A DNA stretch of 64,000 bases from an uncultured Paracoccaceae bacterium (GCA_947500775.1 CANMTD010000003.1:372001-436000), one strand, 5' to 3'. Counted from the stretch's first letter, positions 8,646 to 17,303 are shown. A program made the numbers and translations. Notes: a model not told the origin generated them from the sequence alone.

Positions 8646-9427
8646 CCCAGCAGCGCCTGCATCAGCGGGCTGCCGGGATCCTGCAGCCCGTCGATCACGT
8701 CGAAATGATGTTTGCCCGCGTCGATGTGCAGGCGCGCCTGCACCCAGGCCTCTTCCAGCCAGCGGGCCTGATCCAGAAACGCCGGGCGTTCGTCGCCCCC
8801 CACCCAGACCGTCACCGGAACGGGCATGGCGTTGCGGCGCAGGGCCGGGCTTTCGGCCAGCGCCTCGCCCTCGTCCAGACGGAACTCATCGTTCATCGCG
8901 GTGTTCATCAGCGGGCGCAGATCGCTGAGGGGCGAGATCGGCACGCAGGTCACGATCCGTTCGGCAACCTTGGGCGGCAGGGTCTGGTCATCGCAGAGCA
9001 TCCGCGCCACAAGATGCCCGCCCGCCGAATGCCCGGTCAGAACGATCGGGCCAGCGGTCGCCTCGGCGATCGCCAGAAGCGCCGCGTGGATGTCCTGGGT
9101 GATGTCGCGGATATGCACCTGGGGCGCCAATCGGTAAGACGGCACCGCCACCGCCCAGCCCCGCGCAACCGCGCCTGCGGCCAGATGCGACCACGTGGAT
9201 TTGTCAAAGGCACGCCAGTATCCGCCATGCACAAAGACCAAAACCCCCGCGGCGTCCCCTGCCGGGCTGAACAGATCGAACCGCTGTCTGGGATCGGGCC
9301 CGTAGGGCAGGTCAAGACGCCCCTGCGCCTGTTCCCGAAAGCCCTGCGCCGCCGTGGTCCAGCGCGGCGGATACTCTGCGGCCCCCGCGATATGGGCCCC
9401 GTTGGCATAGGCATCGTCCCAATCCAT
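8642..9427 (-). CDS. Alpha/beta hydrolase, kynurenine-formamidase-like
   Basis: Soluble hydrolase of 261 residues. The oxyanion-hole motif HGGYWR (about 68-73), nucleophile elbow GHSAGG (about 131-136) and a C-terminal catalytic histidine in KHHFDVIDG (about 239) match arylformamidase-type enzymes, which hydrolyse N-formylkynurenine. No other tryptophan-degradation gene is nearby, so the physiological substrate is open. The start is supported by AAGGGGGAAAG just upstream. The gene points away from the secreted protein gene at 9542 and converges on the P1 peptidase gene with a 4-base overlap. Confidence 0.85.
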   Translation of the reverse strand: MDWDDAYANGAHIAGAAEYPPRWTTAAQGFREQAQGRLDLPYGPDPRQRFDLFSPAGDAAGVLVFVHGGYWRAFDKSTWSHLAAGAVARGWAVAVPSYRLAPQVHIRDITQDIHAALLAIAEATAGPIVLTGHSAGGHLVARMLCDDQTLPPKVAERIVTCVPISPLSDLRPLMNTAMNDEFRLDEGEALAESPALRRNAMPVPVTVWVGGDERPAFLDQARWLEEAWVQARLHIDAGKHHFDVIDGLQDPGSPLMQALLG

Positions 9428-9468
9428 TCTTTCCCCCTTGCCGCCGCTCATTTTACACAACCGAAACA

Positions 9469-9489
9469 TGACTGTTACGAAACAGTCAC
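9469..9489. promoter_or_regulatory. Inverted repeat resembling a PhoB box
   Basis: TGACTGTT-ACGA-AACAGTCA (9469-9488) is a perfect 8-base inverted repeat. Read as tandem half-sites, CTGTTAC-GAAA-CAGTCAC (9472-9489) matches the Pho-box pattern CTGTCAT-N4-CTGTCAT at 5 of 7 positions in each half. It lies between divergent genes, 52 bases before the phytase-esterase-like gene, a plausible member of a phosphate regulon. The assignment is inferred from pattern and context. Confidence 0.45.
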
Positions 9490-9541
9490 GGAAACGGGGC
9501 ACTCCACTCAAGCGCAATAACTGCTTCAGGGGAACTGTAGA

Positions 9542-11713
9542 ATGAACGCACGCCTTCTTGGCCTGTCGTCGGTCATCGCTTTGACTGCCGGCGCCGCATC
9601 CGCCGAAATGAATTTCAACCGTATCGCATCTTTCCCGGTCGTCAAGAACATGGCCGAGGGCGAGGACACCAAGCGTGAATCCAGCCCCGAGATCATCGAT
9701 GTCACCGCCGATGGCATGACGCTGGTCTATACCGACAGCCCGCTGGAAGTGATCGGCATGGTCGATATCACCGATCCGGCCCACCCTGCCCCCAAGGGCA
9801 ATATCGCCATGGGCGGCGAGCCGACCTCGGTCGCGGTTGTCGGCACCACCGCCTTTGTCGGCGTGAACACATCGGAAAGCTATACCGCGCCGTCGGGTGT
9901 GATCCGCGCGATCAACACCGCCGATGGCAGCGAACTGGCGTCCTGCGATCTGGGCGGACAGCCCGACAGCCTTGCCAAGGCCAAGGACGGGTCCTTCATC
10001 GCCATCGCCATCGAGAACGAGCGGGATGAGGACCTGAACGACGGTGTGATCCCGCAGCTGCCCGCCGGTAATCTTGTCCTGGTCGGCGTCAAAGACGGCA
10101 GCTTGGATTGCGCCAGCATGAAGATGGTCGATATGACCGGGATGGCCGAAATCGCAGGCAGCGATCCCGAACCCGAATACGTTGATATCAACGGTCTGGG
10201 CGAGATCGTCGTGACTATGCAGGAAAACAACCATCTGGTTGTGGTCGACAAAGACGGGAACGTCCTGAATCATTTCTCGGCCGGGGCGGTCGATCTGGAC
10301 GGCATCGACGCCACCGACGAACGCGGCGCGCTGATCTTTACTGAATCCCAGAAGGGCCGCAAACGCGAACCCGATGCGGTGAAATGGATCGACGACAATC
10401 ATTTCGCCACCGCCAACGAAGGCGATTATGAGGGCGGATCGCGCGGCTGGACGATCTTCAACAAGGACGGCACCATCGTTTATGACAGTGGCACCAGTTT
10501 TGAACATGCCATCATCCAGATCGGCCACTACCCCGACAAACGCTCCGACGCCAAGGGGGTCGAGCCCGAGTCGGTCACTGCGGGCACATTCGGCGGCACC
10601 CCGATGATTTTCGTCGGCGCCGAACGCGCCAGCATCGTCGGCGTTTACGATGCCACCGACGCCGCCAACCCGGTGCTGAAGCAACTGCTGCCCTCGGGCG
10701 TGGGGCCAGAGGGCTATGTGACCATCCCCGAGCGCAACCTGCTGGTTTCCGCGAATGAGGCCGACCTGATCGAAGACGGCGGCGCGCGCGCCCATGTCAT
10801 GATCTATGAATATCAGGAAGCACCCGCCGCCTATCCGATGCTGACTTCGGCCGGTGCCGATGAGCTGATCGGCTGGGGCGCAATCTCGGGCATGGTCGCC
10901 GATGAGGGCGGCATCGTCTGGGCCGTGAACGACAGCTTCTATGGCTTCCAGCCGTCGATCTTCAAGATCGACACCAACCAGACGCCCGCCCACATCACCG
11001 ATGTGATCCGTGTCACCCGCGACGGCCACCCGGCGCAGAAACTGGATATGGAAGGCATCACGCTGGACGGCAAGGGCGGTTTTTATGTCGCCTCTGAAGG
11101 GCGCACCGAACGGCTGATCCCGCATGCGATCTATCACGTCGACGCCAAGGGCAAGATCAAGAACCTGAAGGGCGAGATCGGCATTCCGCCGGAACTGGCC
11201 GCCGTCGAAAAACGCTTTGGGTTTGAGGGGATCACCAAGGTTGGCGATACCCTGTGGATGGCGGTTCAGCGCGAATGGAAGGACGATCCCAAGGACCACG
11301 TGAAACTGGTTGCCTATAACCTGGAAACCAAGGAATGGGGCGCCGTGCATTACCCCAAGGCGACGCCGGACACCGGCTGGGTCGGCCTGTCGGAAATCGT
11401 GGCACATGGCGATTACGTCTATGTCGTGGAACGCGACAACCAGCATGATTACCGCGCCGTGACCAAGAAAATCTATCGCATCCCCGCCGCTGAAATGGTG
11501 CCCGCGCCTTTGGGCGGTGACCTGCCGGTGGTGTCCAAGGAACTGGTGCGCGACCTGCTGCCCGATCTGACGGCAACCGGCGGCTATGTTCTGGACAAGG
11601 TCGAAGGTCTGGCCATCACCACCGAGGGCGAGGCGTTCGTGTCGACCGACAACGACGGCGTTGACGACCATTCGGGCGAAACGATGTTCTTCTCGATCGG
11701 CAAGATCGACTGA
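9542..11713 (+). CDS. Secreted esterase-like-activity-of-phytase family protein
   Basis: Exported protein of 723 residues. A Sec signal peptide (residues 1 to about 20, ending ASAE) precedes an N-terminal beta-propeller-like region with LVIVD-type repeats (for example VIGMVDITDPAHP around 77). The second half (about 430-700) looks like the phytase-esterase-like domain: IKDTNQ-type repeat, DMEGITLDGKGGFYVASEG, FGFEGITKVGDTLWMAVQ, and VEGLAITTEGEAFVSTDNDG. Relatives are annotated as phosphatase- or phytase-like, but activity is rarely proven. It has its own promoter region with a Pho-box-like site, and a strong terminator follows. It probably acts in the periplasm or outside the cell on phosphorylated compounds. 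Confidence 0.82.
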   Translation: MNARLLGLSSVIALTAGAASAEMNFNRIASFPVVKNMAEGEDTKRESSPEIIDVTADGMTLVYTDSPLEVIGMVDITDPAHPAPKGNIAMGGEPTSVAVVGTTAFVGVNTSESYTAPSGVIRAINTADGSELASCDLGGQPDSLAKAKDGSFIAIAIENERDEDLNDGVIPQLPAGNLVLVGVKDGSLDCASMKMVDMTGMAEIAGSDPEPEYVDINGLGEIVVTMQENNHLVVVDKDGNVLNHFSAGAVDLDGIDATDERGALIFTESQKGRKREPDAVKWIDDNHFATANEGDYEGGSRGWTIFNKDGTIVYDSGTSFEHAIIQIGHYPDKRSDAKGVEPESVTAGTFGGTPMIFVGAERASIVGVYDATDAANPVLKQLLPSGVGPEGYVTIPERNLLVSANEADLIEDGGARAHVMIYEYQEAPAAYPMLTSAGADELIGWGAISGMVADEGGIVWAVNDSFYGFQPSIFKIDTNQTPAHITDVIRVTRDGHPAQKLDMEGITLDGKGGFYVASEGRTERLIPHAIYHVDAKGKIKNLKGEIGIPPELAAVEKRFGFEGITKVGDTLWMAVQREWKDDPKDHVKLVAYNLETKEWGAVHYPKATPDTGWVGLSEIVAHGDYVYVVERDNQHDYRAVTKKIYRIPAAEMVPAPLGGDLPVVSKELVRDLLPDLTATGGYVLDKVEGLAITTEGEAFVSTDNDGVDDHSGETMFFSIGKID

Positions 11714-11734
11714 TCACGCCCATCCCCGAAAAGG

Positions 11735-11763
11735 AAAGAGAGGCCTGCGGGCCTCTCTTTTTT
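11735..11763 (+). terminator. Rho-independent terminator between convergent genes
   Basis: A perfect 11-base-pair stem (AAAGAGAGGCC with GGCCTCTCTTT), 4-base loop and trailing T run, 21 bases after the stop at 11713. Because of the A-rich left flank it may also act for the gene arriving from the other strand. Confidence 0.9.
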
Positions 11764-11764
11764 G

Positions 11765-13708
11765 TCAGTTGGACGTTTCCTCATCCGGGTTCAGATCCCA
11801 CGTCCAATAGCGTTGATCCTCGGCCTTGCGGACGTCGCGCAGCACTTGCTTTACCGCCTCGGGCGGCACCGATCTGGCGCGACTTTCATAGCTCCATTGC
11901 ATCGTCATCTGGCCTTCGTCCGTGGCCTTGCCGGAAAACCGGTATTTGAACGCCGGATTGTCCAGCGTGACATCCTCGGGCGGATTGAAATTGATCGGGG
12001 CGTTGCGCACCTCGACCGCGTGACTGCGGCGCACGCTGTGGTCGACCGCCAGGGGGGCGACGCGCGGGCCGATCAGCACCTTGGGAAAGTTGCGGACGTG
12101 GTTTTCCGAAACAAAGGGAAAATCGCTGTACAGCTCTTCCTGCCGCAGGGCGTTGGGGGGCAGGAAATAATGTTCGGACAGAATGATCCGGTTCAACTCG
12201 GCATCATCCGCCAGCGTCATCGGCGCCCGCACCCGCATCCCCGGATAGCGCGAGGCGTAATATTCCAGGTACCCTTTCTGAATGTCGCGCGCCGGTTCCC
12301 GCGCCCATTTGGCGCGCATCCAGTTGGCGCTGTCGCCCAGGTATTCGGTTTCAACATTCAGAAACAGGCCCAGCCATGAGAAATTGAATCTCTCTGTCAC
12401 CGCAGTGTCGAACCCCGTCACGGGGGCCGGCGTGATCCGGGTCAGTTGCGCATCGTTGGGAACCAGCGGCAGAACGAACCCATAGTCGGGCTCGGTCGCG
12501 ACCTCCAGCGTGCCGCCCTCATAGCTGCCGGTCGGGTCCATCCAATAGGTGCGGCCATTCAGATGGGCGCCCGCAATCATATGATTGAAATGCTGCGGCC
12601 CCGGCAAACGTTGGTCGATGTCATGGCCATTGTCCAGATTGGCCAGCGCCACATCCGCGGCGATGCCCATCCGGCCCAGCACGGTCTTCAGCAACAGCGA
12701 CTTATCCTTGCAATCGCCGAACCCGTTCTGCGCGACCGATTGCGGGGTGCGGGCGTAATACCCACCCGCGCCGATTTCGATCCCGACGTACCGGATGTCT
12801 TCCTGCACTGCGCGCAGGGCGGCGATGATCCGGCCCTCGGCGGTGGGGTTGTCCTGCATCATCTGCGCCACCCGCGCCTCCCATGCGGGCGACAGCGGAT
12901 AATCCGCGTTGTAGTATTCCGCCATGCCAGAGGCGACCTCTGCCCAATCGGCATAGGCGGAATAGGCAACCTCGGGGTAAGGCGAATATTCGCGGGGCGT
13001 GTTGTCTTCGCGCTCGAACACCTGCGGCGCTTTCTGTTCCCAGACATAGCGCCGGACCGCGCCCCGATCTTCGACCCGGGCCCGGATGCCCATCAGGTTT
13101 TCGCGCAGTTGGATCGCCCGCTCCGATGGCCAGTCCACCCGCATCCGGAACTGCTGCATCGGCACGCCGTATCCCAATTGATAGCTGTCCGCAAAGCTTC
13201 CCCCCGGCACGCGCGGCGCCTGATCCCACAACACCCCGATATCCACGATATCCCCGACGCGGATGTCCGGCATGTCGATATGCATGGTGTGGGTGCCGTC
13301 GATGATGCCGCTTTCCAGATCGGTTTCGCGCTGAAACACGCGCGGGGATACGGTGTCGCGCAGGTTGATGCGTTTGCCGTCGCGGATCACATCCAGATCG
13401 GTCAGCGTCATCGTGTCGAACGCCGGATCGAATTCGCGCAAAACGGTGGCGGTATATTCCAGCCCGGACCGGTTCAGAACCTGCATGGCATGGCGCGCAT
13501 GGATCAGCTGGTTGTCCCCCTGCCAGGCCACCTGCCGGTCGATCAGAAGATAGTAAACCCCATCCGCCGCCAGGGGCAGCTGCGCAGGATCGGCCGTCGG
13601 CAGGTCAAGCCGTTCAACCCAGTCCGGCGCATCGGCCCGCAGAAACTCGCCCGCGTTTGCCATTGTCGCGACCACCGCGACCACGGCACTTGCAACCAAT
13701 CGTAACAT
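11765..13708 (-). CDS. DUF3857 and transglutaminase-like domain protein
   Basis: Predicted exported protein of 647 residues: a signal peptide (ending about residue 19, ANAG), an N-terminal DUF3857 beta domain, then a transglutaminase-like core. The catalytic cysteine is in GFGDCKDKS (about 331), the histidine in FNHMI (about 375) and the aspartate in MDPTGS (about 390). The C-terminal third is beta-rich. Such proteins are thought to be periplasmic cysteine hydrolases or cross-linkers, but no substrate is established. Monocistronic, convergent with the gene at 9542. Confidence 0.85.
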   Translation of the reverse strand: MLRLVASAVVAVVATMANAGEFLRADAPDWVERLDLPTADPAQLPLAADGVYYLLIDRQVAWQGDNQLIHARHAMQVLNRSGLEYTATVLREFDPAFDTMTLTDLDVIRDGKRINLRDTVSPRVFQRETDLESGIIDGTHTMHIDMPDIRVGDIVDIGVLWDQAPRVPGGSFADSYQLGYGVPMQQFRMRVDWPSERAIQLRENLMGIRARVEDRGAVRRYVWEQKAPQVFEREDNTPREYSPYPEVAYSAYADWAEVASGMAEYYNADYPLSPAWEARVAQMMQDNPTAEGRIIAALRAVQEDIRYVGIEIGAGGYYARTPQSVAQNGFGDCKDKSLLLKTVLGRMGIAADVALANLDNGHDIDQRLPGPQHFNHMIAGAHLNGRTYWMDPTGSYEGGTLEVATEPDYGFVLPLVPNDAQLTRITPAPVTGFDTAVTERFNFSWLGLFLNVETEYLGDSANWMRAKWAREPARDIQKGYLEYYASRYPGMRVRAPMTLADDAELNRIILSEHYFLPPNALRQEELYSDFPFVSENHVRNFPKVLIGPRVAPLAVDHSVRRSHAVEVRNAPINFNPPEDVTLDNPAFKYRFSGKATDEGQMTMQWSYESRARSVPPEAVKQVLRDVRKAEDQRYWTWDLNPDEETSN

Positions 13709-14078
13709 TCCGGCGTCCCATCCTGATCCTTCGGACCAAGCCTAGGCAGCCAATATGGCGAAATTCAAGCGTATTGGCGGGTCGGGTGGAACTTTTGCCG
13801 CCCCCCGGGTCGCGAAAAAGGGCCGACCAGAGGTCAGCCCAGTTCCGTGAGTGGATCGCCCTTTTCCCCTATGCCATTCTCTTTACAAGCGCTGCACAGG
13901 CCGAGCTGTTGTTCATGGAAACCATGTTGGATGACGTTTAAAACAACGCGCCAACTAACGTTCCCAATACAGGAACGTATATAGGATAAGTATCATTTGT
14001 CTATACATTTGCAATCATGCGAATAAATTCATCCATCCCGCCAAGGATTGACCCACCGCATACGTCCAACCAATTGTC
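13709..14078. other. 370-base intergenic region before the ECF sigma gene
   Basis: No convincing gene is present. The left part is GC-rich and the right 130 bases are AT-rich, as expected for a promoter region. It contains an inverted repeat ACGTTCC-CAATACA-GGAACGT (13958-13978) whose GGAAC half resembles an ECF-type -35 element. I could not find a clear matching -10 element. Confidence 0.5.
13958..13978. promoter_or_regulatory. Inverted repeat upstream of the ECF sigma factor gene
   Basis: ACGTTCC and GGAACGT are perfect 7-base arms separated by 7 bases, about 100 bases before the sigma gene. It may be a regulator operator, or its GGAAC half may be an autoregulatory ECF -35 element. The sequence alone does not decide. 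Confidence 0.3.
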
Positions 14079-14624
14079 ATGCGTATGAACACATCTGACG
14101 AGGCATTGGCCATGGCCGCAGCAGGCGGTGACCGCGACGCGTTTGCCGCGCTGTTGTCGCGTCACTATGACCGGCTGTTTGCCTTTGCCTTTCGCCTGAC
14201 CGGTCATCGAGCCGAGGCCGAAGATCTGACCCAGGACATCTGCGTCGCCCTGCCCGTCAAACTGCGCGGGTTCCGGGGCGAGGCGCGGTTTACCACCTGG
14301 GTCTACCGCGTGGCGGTGAATGCCGCCCACGACCGGCGGCGCAAACGCGCCAGCCATGCCCGGGCCGCCGATGGCTGGGGCGATTGGGAAGTGGCCCGTC
14401 AGGCCGCCATCCAGCAAGAGACCGAAACGCTGGACTGGCTGACCCAGACCATGCGCGCCCTGCCCGACGACCTGCGCGAAACGCTGGCCCTGACCCTGGG
14501 CGAAGACATGACCCAAGCCCAGGCGGCCGAGGTTCTGGGCCTGTCCGAGGGCACCATCGCCTGGCGCATGTCAGACGCGAAAAAGCGCCTGCGCGCGCTC
14601 CATGAGAAGGAGAGCCAAGCATGA
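14079..14624 (+). CDS. ECF-type RNA polymerase sigma factor
   Basis: Sigma-70 family group 4 (ECF) factor of 181 residues. Region 2 is visible as YDRLFAFAFRLTGHRAEAEDLTQDI (about 30-53, with the DLTQD core-binding motif). Region 4 carries LALTLGEDMTQAQAAEVL followed by GLSEGTIAWRMSDAKKRLR (about 145-175), a helix-turn-helix for -35 recognition. Two in-frame ATGs (14079, 14085) are possible starts. The stop overlaps the next gene's start (ATGA), so the two proteins are made together. In many ECF systems the coupled gene encodes the anti-sigma factor, which makes the VWA protein a candidate regulator. Confidence 0.92.
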   Translation: MRMNTSDEALAMAAAGGDRDAFAALLSRHYDRLFAFAFRLTGHRAEAEDLTQDICVALPVKLRGFRGEARFTTWVYRVAVNAAHDRRRKRASHARAADGWGDWEVARQAAIQQETETLDWLTQTMRALPDDLRETLALTLGEDMTQAQAAEVLGLSEGTIAWRMSDAKKRLRALHEKESQA

Positions 14625-16624
14625 GCGATGCATTTGACCGGCTGCAAGCCGCGCTGAAATCCGCCCCCCCGGCCCCGGATGCCGACCGCCGCGCCGCAAA
14701 CCTGCGCGCGGCGATGGAAAATTTCGACCAGCTCCAAGAAACCGCCGCCGCCACGCGTCAGACCTCTGAGCGTCCGGGATTGGGCGCGCGTTTTTCAAAC
14801 GGAGTTGTCGCCATGTTTCACACCCTGACCAGCCGCGCCGCATTGGGCGCCACCACCGGCCTTGTCACCGTCGGGCTTGCCGTTCTGCTGATCGCCCCCC
14901 TGGGCACCGAGGTGACATCGCCGCCCGATGTGGTGAAACTCAAACCGGAGGCCCAGGCGCGCACCGACGATGCTCAGGGTTTGATCGATGCGGAACCCAT
15001 TCTGGAACACCGCCTGGACACCGATATGGAAATGGCGATGGCCGAAGAAGAGGTCGTCATGGCACCTGCCGCGCCCGAGGCCGGTCTGTCGGCCCAAACA
15101 ACCCTGCAGGCGGCGGCGCCGCAAACAAGGGCAAAACGGGCACCTATCCAGTTGGGTCAGGGGGCAATAGGCCTTGCAGAAGCGCCCGTGGTTCGCGAAC
15201 GGATCATCGCCCCGGACATGCCCGATACCGAAGCCTTCGCCAACGCCGACCCGAACCCGGTGAAAATCACCCGCGAAGCCCCGGTGTCGACCTTTTCGAT
15301 CGACGTCGATACAGCCTCTTACAGCGTGGTACGCTCCTCGCTGATGAACGGCGCACTGCCGCCGAAAGGCGCGGTGCGGATTGAGGAGATGATCAATTAT
15401 TTCCCCTATGCCTATCCTGCCCCGGACGCGGATGAGGCCCCGTTCCGCACCACCGTCACCACCACAGCCACCCCGTGGAACGCGGGCACGCAGCTGGTGC
15501 ATATCGGCCTGCAGGGGGCCTTGCCGCAGATCGCGGACCGCCCGCCGCTGAACCTTGTGTTCCTGATCGACACCTCGGGGTCGATGCAGGACGCCAACAA
15601 GCTGCCGCTGCTGAAACAAAGCTTTCGGTTGATGCTGTCGGAACTGCGCCCGCAGGATCAGGTGGCCATCGTCACCTATGCCCGTAGTGCGGGTCAGGTG
15701 CTGGCCCCCACCCCGGCGGGCGAACGCGCCACCATTCTGGCCGCATTGGACCGGTTGCAGGCGGGCGGATCGACCGCCGGTCAGGCCGGGTTGCAACAGG
15801 CCTATGCCACCGCCGCCGCCATGGCCGAAGAGGGCGAAATCGCGCGGGTGATCCTGGCCACCGACGGCGATTTCAACGTCGGTCTGTCGGATCCAGGCGC
15901 GCTGAAAGACTTCATCGCCGACAAACGCGACAGCGGCACCTACCTGTCGGTTCTGGGGTTCGGACGCGGCAATCTGGATGACGCCACAATGCAGGCGCTG
16001 GCCCAGAACGGCAACGGGCAGGCGGCCTATATCGACACGCTGTCCGAGGCGCGCAAGGTGCTGGTGGATCAACTGACCGGCGCGCTGTTCCCGATCGCCA
16101 ATGACGTCAAGATACAGGTCGAATTCAACCCCGCCACCGTCGCCGAATACCGGCTGCTGGGCTATGAAACCCGCGCCCTGCGGCGCGAGGATTTCAACAA
16201 CGACACCGTCGACGCGGGCGAGATCGGCGCAGGCCACACCGTCACCGCGATCTACGAGGTGACGCCGGTCGGATCGGATGCGGTGCTGAACGATCCGCTG
16301 CGCTATGGCACCGCCCCGGCGGTCGAAGGGCCCGCCGACGAGCTGGGTTTTCTGCGGCTGCGCTATAAAACCCCCGGCGCGGACAACAGCCAGCTGATCG
16401 AAACCCCGCTGCCGCTGGCCGGTGGTAACGCCTCGGATGACGCCCGGTTTTCCATCGCCATCGCCGGGTTCGGGCAATTGCTGTCGGGCAGCGACTATCT
16501 GGGCGGCTGGGGCTATGCCGAGGCCATCGCGCTGGCCAATCAGACCAAGGGCGACGATCCCTTTGGATACCGCGCGCAGGCGGTCACGCTGATGCGCCTT
16601 GCCGAAAGCCTGTCGGCGCAATGA
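14621..16624 (+). CDS. Membrane-anchored von Willebrand factor type A protein (YfbK-like)
   Basis: Protein of 667 residues. Residues 1 to about 70 are hydrophilic and probably cytoplasmic. One membrane helix follows (about 74-93), then a proline/alanine-rich linker, the VWA N-terminal region with TFSIDVDTASYS (about 225), and the VWA domain with metal-site motif DTSGS (about 317-321). A C-terminal DUF3520-type domain ends the protein. This is the YfbK layout. Coupling to the ECF gene and the short cytoplasmic N-terminal segment with an FDQLQ-type helix suggest that the tail could hold the sigma factor. That role is inference. Confidence 0.87.
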   Translation: MSDAFDRLQAALKSAPPAPDADRRAANLRAAMENFDQLQETAAATRQTSERPGLGARFSNGVVAMFHTLTSRAALGATTGLVTVGLAVLLIAPLGTEVTSPPDVVKLKPEAQARTDDAQGLIDAEPILEHRLDTDMEMAMAEEEVVMAPAAPEAGLSAQTTLQAAAPQTRAKRAPIQLGQGAIGLAEAPVVRERIIAPDMPDTEAFANADPNPVKITREAPVSTFSIDVDTASYSVVRSSLMNGALPPKGAVRIEEMINYFPYAYPAPDADEAPFRTTVTTTATPWNAGTQLVHIGLQGALPQIADRPPLNLVFLIDTSGSMQDANKLPLLKQSFRLMLSELRPQDQVAIVTYARSAGQVLAPTPAGERATILAALDRLQAGGSTAGQAGLQQAYATAAAMAEEGEIARVILATDGDFNVGLSDPGALKDFIADKRDSGTYLSVLGFGRGNLDDATMQALAQNGNGQAAYIDTLSEARKVLVDQLTGALFPIANDVKIQVEFNPATVAEYRLLGYETRALRREDFNNDTVDAGEIGAGHTVTAIYEVTPVGSDAVLNDPLRYGTAPAVEGPADELGFLRLRYKTPGADNSQLIETPLPLAGGNASDDARFSIAIAGFGQLLSGSDYLGGWGYAEAIALANQTKGDDPFGYRAQAVTLMRLAESLSAQ

Positions 16625-16643
16625 CACCGCTGCGGCATCCACC

Positions 16644-16664
16644 CCTGCCCCGGGCCGGGGCAGG
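16644..16664 (+). repeat. Hairpin after the VWA gene
   Basis: CCTGCCCCGG and CCGGGGCAGG form a 10-base-pair hairpin around one central base, 20 bases after the VWA stop. No T run follows, so it is a weak or Rho-assisted terminator at best. Confidence 0.5.
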
Positions 16665-16675
16665 ATGAAGAATAA

Positions 16676-16706
16676 AAATGGCGCGGGACCCTCTGGGTCC
16701 CGCGCC
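16676..16706 (-). terminator. Rho-independent terminator of the Hsp20 gene
   Basis: On the minus strand a perfect 12-base-pair stem (GGCGCGGGACCC with GGGTCCCGCGCC, 3-base loop) is followed by a T-rich tract (ATTTTTATT). It lies 29 bases after the Hsp20 stop. On the plus strand there is no adequate T run, so it serves the Hsp20 transcript. Confidence 0.85.
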
Positions 16707-16734
16707 TCCGTTTAACAGCGTCTCGCCGGCTCGT

Positions 16735-17205
16735 TTACACCTCGGCGGTGTCGGCCTCGATCACCGTCGGTTTCGCCGCGTCGCCACGTGCGATTTCGAT
16801 CCGGCGGGGTTTCAGCGCCTCGGGCACTTCGCGCAGCAGATCGATATGCAGCATCCCATCGGCATGGGTCGCCCCGGTCACGCGCAGATGATCGGCCAGC
16901 TGGAACCGGCGTTCAAACGCGCGGGTGGCGATCCCACGATGCAGATAGCGGCGCTCGCCCTCTTCCTTGGCCTTGCGGGCGGTCACGATCAGGGCGTTTT
17001 CCCGAACGTCGACCGACAGTTCATCATCCGTGAACCCGGCCACGGCAATCGAAATCCGGTATCCGTGTTCGGATGTTTTTTCAATGTTGTAAGGGGGGTA
17101 ACTGGTGTGGGTGGCGTCGTTCGACAGCACCCGGTCCATCATGTCGGCCACACGGTCGAAACCAACAGTGGCACGGTACAGCGGTTCAAGATCAAAGGTT
17201 CGCAT
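16735..17205 (-). CDS. Small heat-shock protein (Hsp20/IbpA family)
   Basis: ATP-independent cytoplasmic chaperone of 156 residues that holds unfolding proteins. It has the IbpA-type N-terminus (MRTFDLEPLYRATVGFDRV), then an alpha-crystallin domain (about 35-130) containing YRISIAVAGFTDDEL and the AFERRFQLADHL strand, and a short C-terminal tail. The usual I/L-x-I/L tail motif is not obvious beyond PRRIEIA. The leader has three heat-shock hallmarks described separately: a sigma-32-like promoter, a ROSE-like hairpin that hides the ribosome site, and a terminator. The gene therefore appears to be controlled at both transcription and translation. Confidence 0.93.
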   Translation of the reverse strand: MRTFDLEPLYRATVGFDRVADMMDRVLSNDATHTSYPPYNIEKTSEHGYRISIAVAGFTDDELSVDVRENALIVTARKAKEEGERRYLHRGIATRAFERRFQLADHLRVTGATHADGMLHIDLLREVPEALKPRRIEIARGDAAKPTVIEADTAEV

Positions 17206-17303
17206 AGCATCATCCTCTATGAGCGATGTTGTGGTCTTCGCCCTCCGCATCCGGACGGGCATGTGATTATGCCAGACCCGCTTGGCGGCACCTGACGCAA
17301 CAG
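17206..17303 (-). promoter_or_regulatory. Candidate ROSE-like RNA thermometer in the Hsp20 leader
   Basis: In the RNA, positions 17228 to 17211 read CAUCGCUC-AUA-GAGGAUG. CAUC pairs with GAUG and CUC pairs with GAG, with one unpaired G, so the ribosome site GAGGA is locked in an imperfect hairpin eight bases before the AUG. The pyrimidine-rich strand contains UCGCU, matching the U(U/C)GCU hallmark of ROSE elements found before hsp20 genes of alphaproteobacteria. The remaining leader, about 75 bases, can form further GC-rich stems. Confidence 0.65.

Noticed and set aside
9430-11671. Upstream extension of the minus-strand hydrolase gene through the 9542-11713 region
   Set aside because: The extension is antisense to a well-supported secreted protein. 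The hydrolase has its own ATG with a good ribosome site at 9427.
13657-13941. Possible small gene in the intergenic region before the ECF sigma gene
   Set aside because: The frame begins inside the transglutaminase gene on the opposite strand, has no ribosome site and no recognisable protein features.
16680-16706. Terminator for the plus-strand VWA gene
   Set aside because: On the plus strand the stem is followed by TCCGTTT without a proper T run. The T-rich tract follows only on the minus strand.
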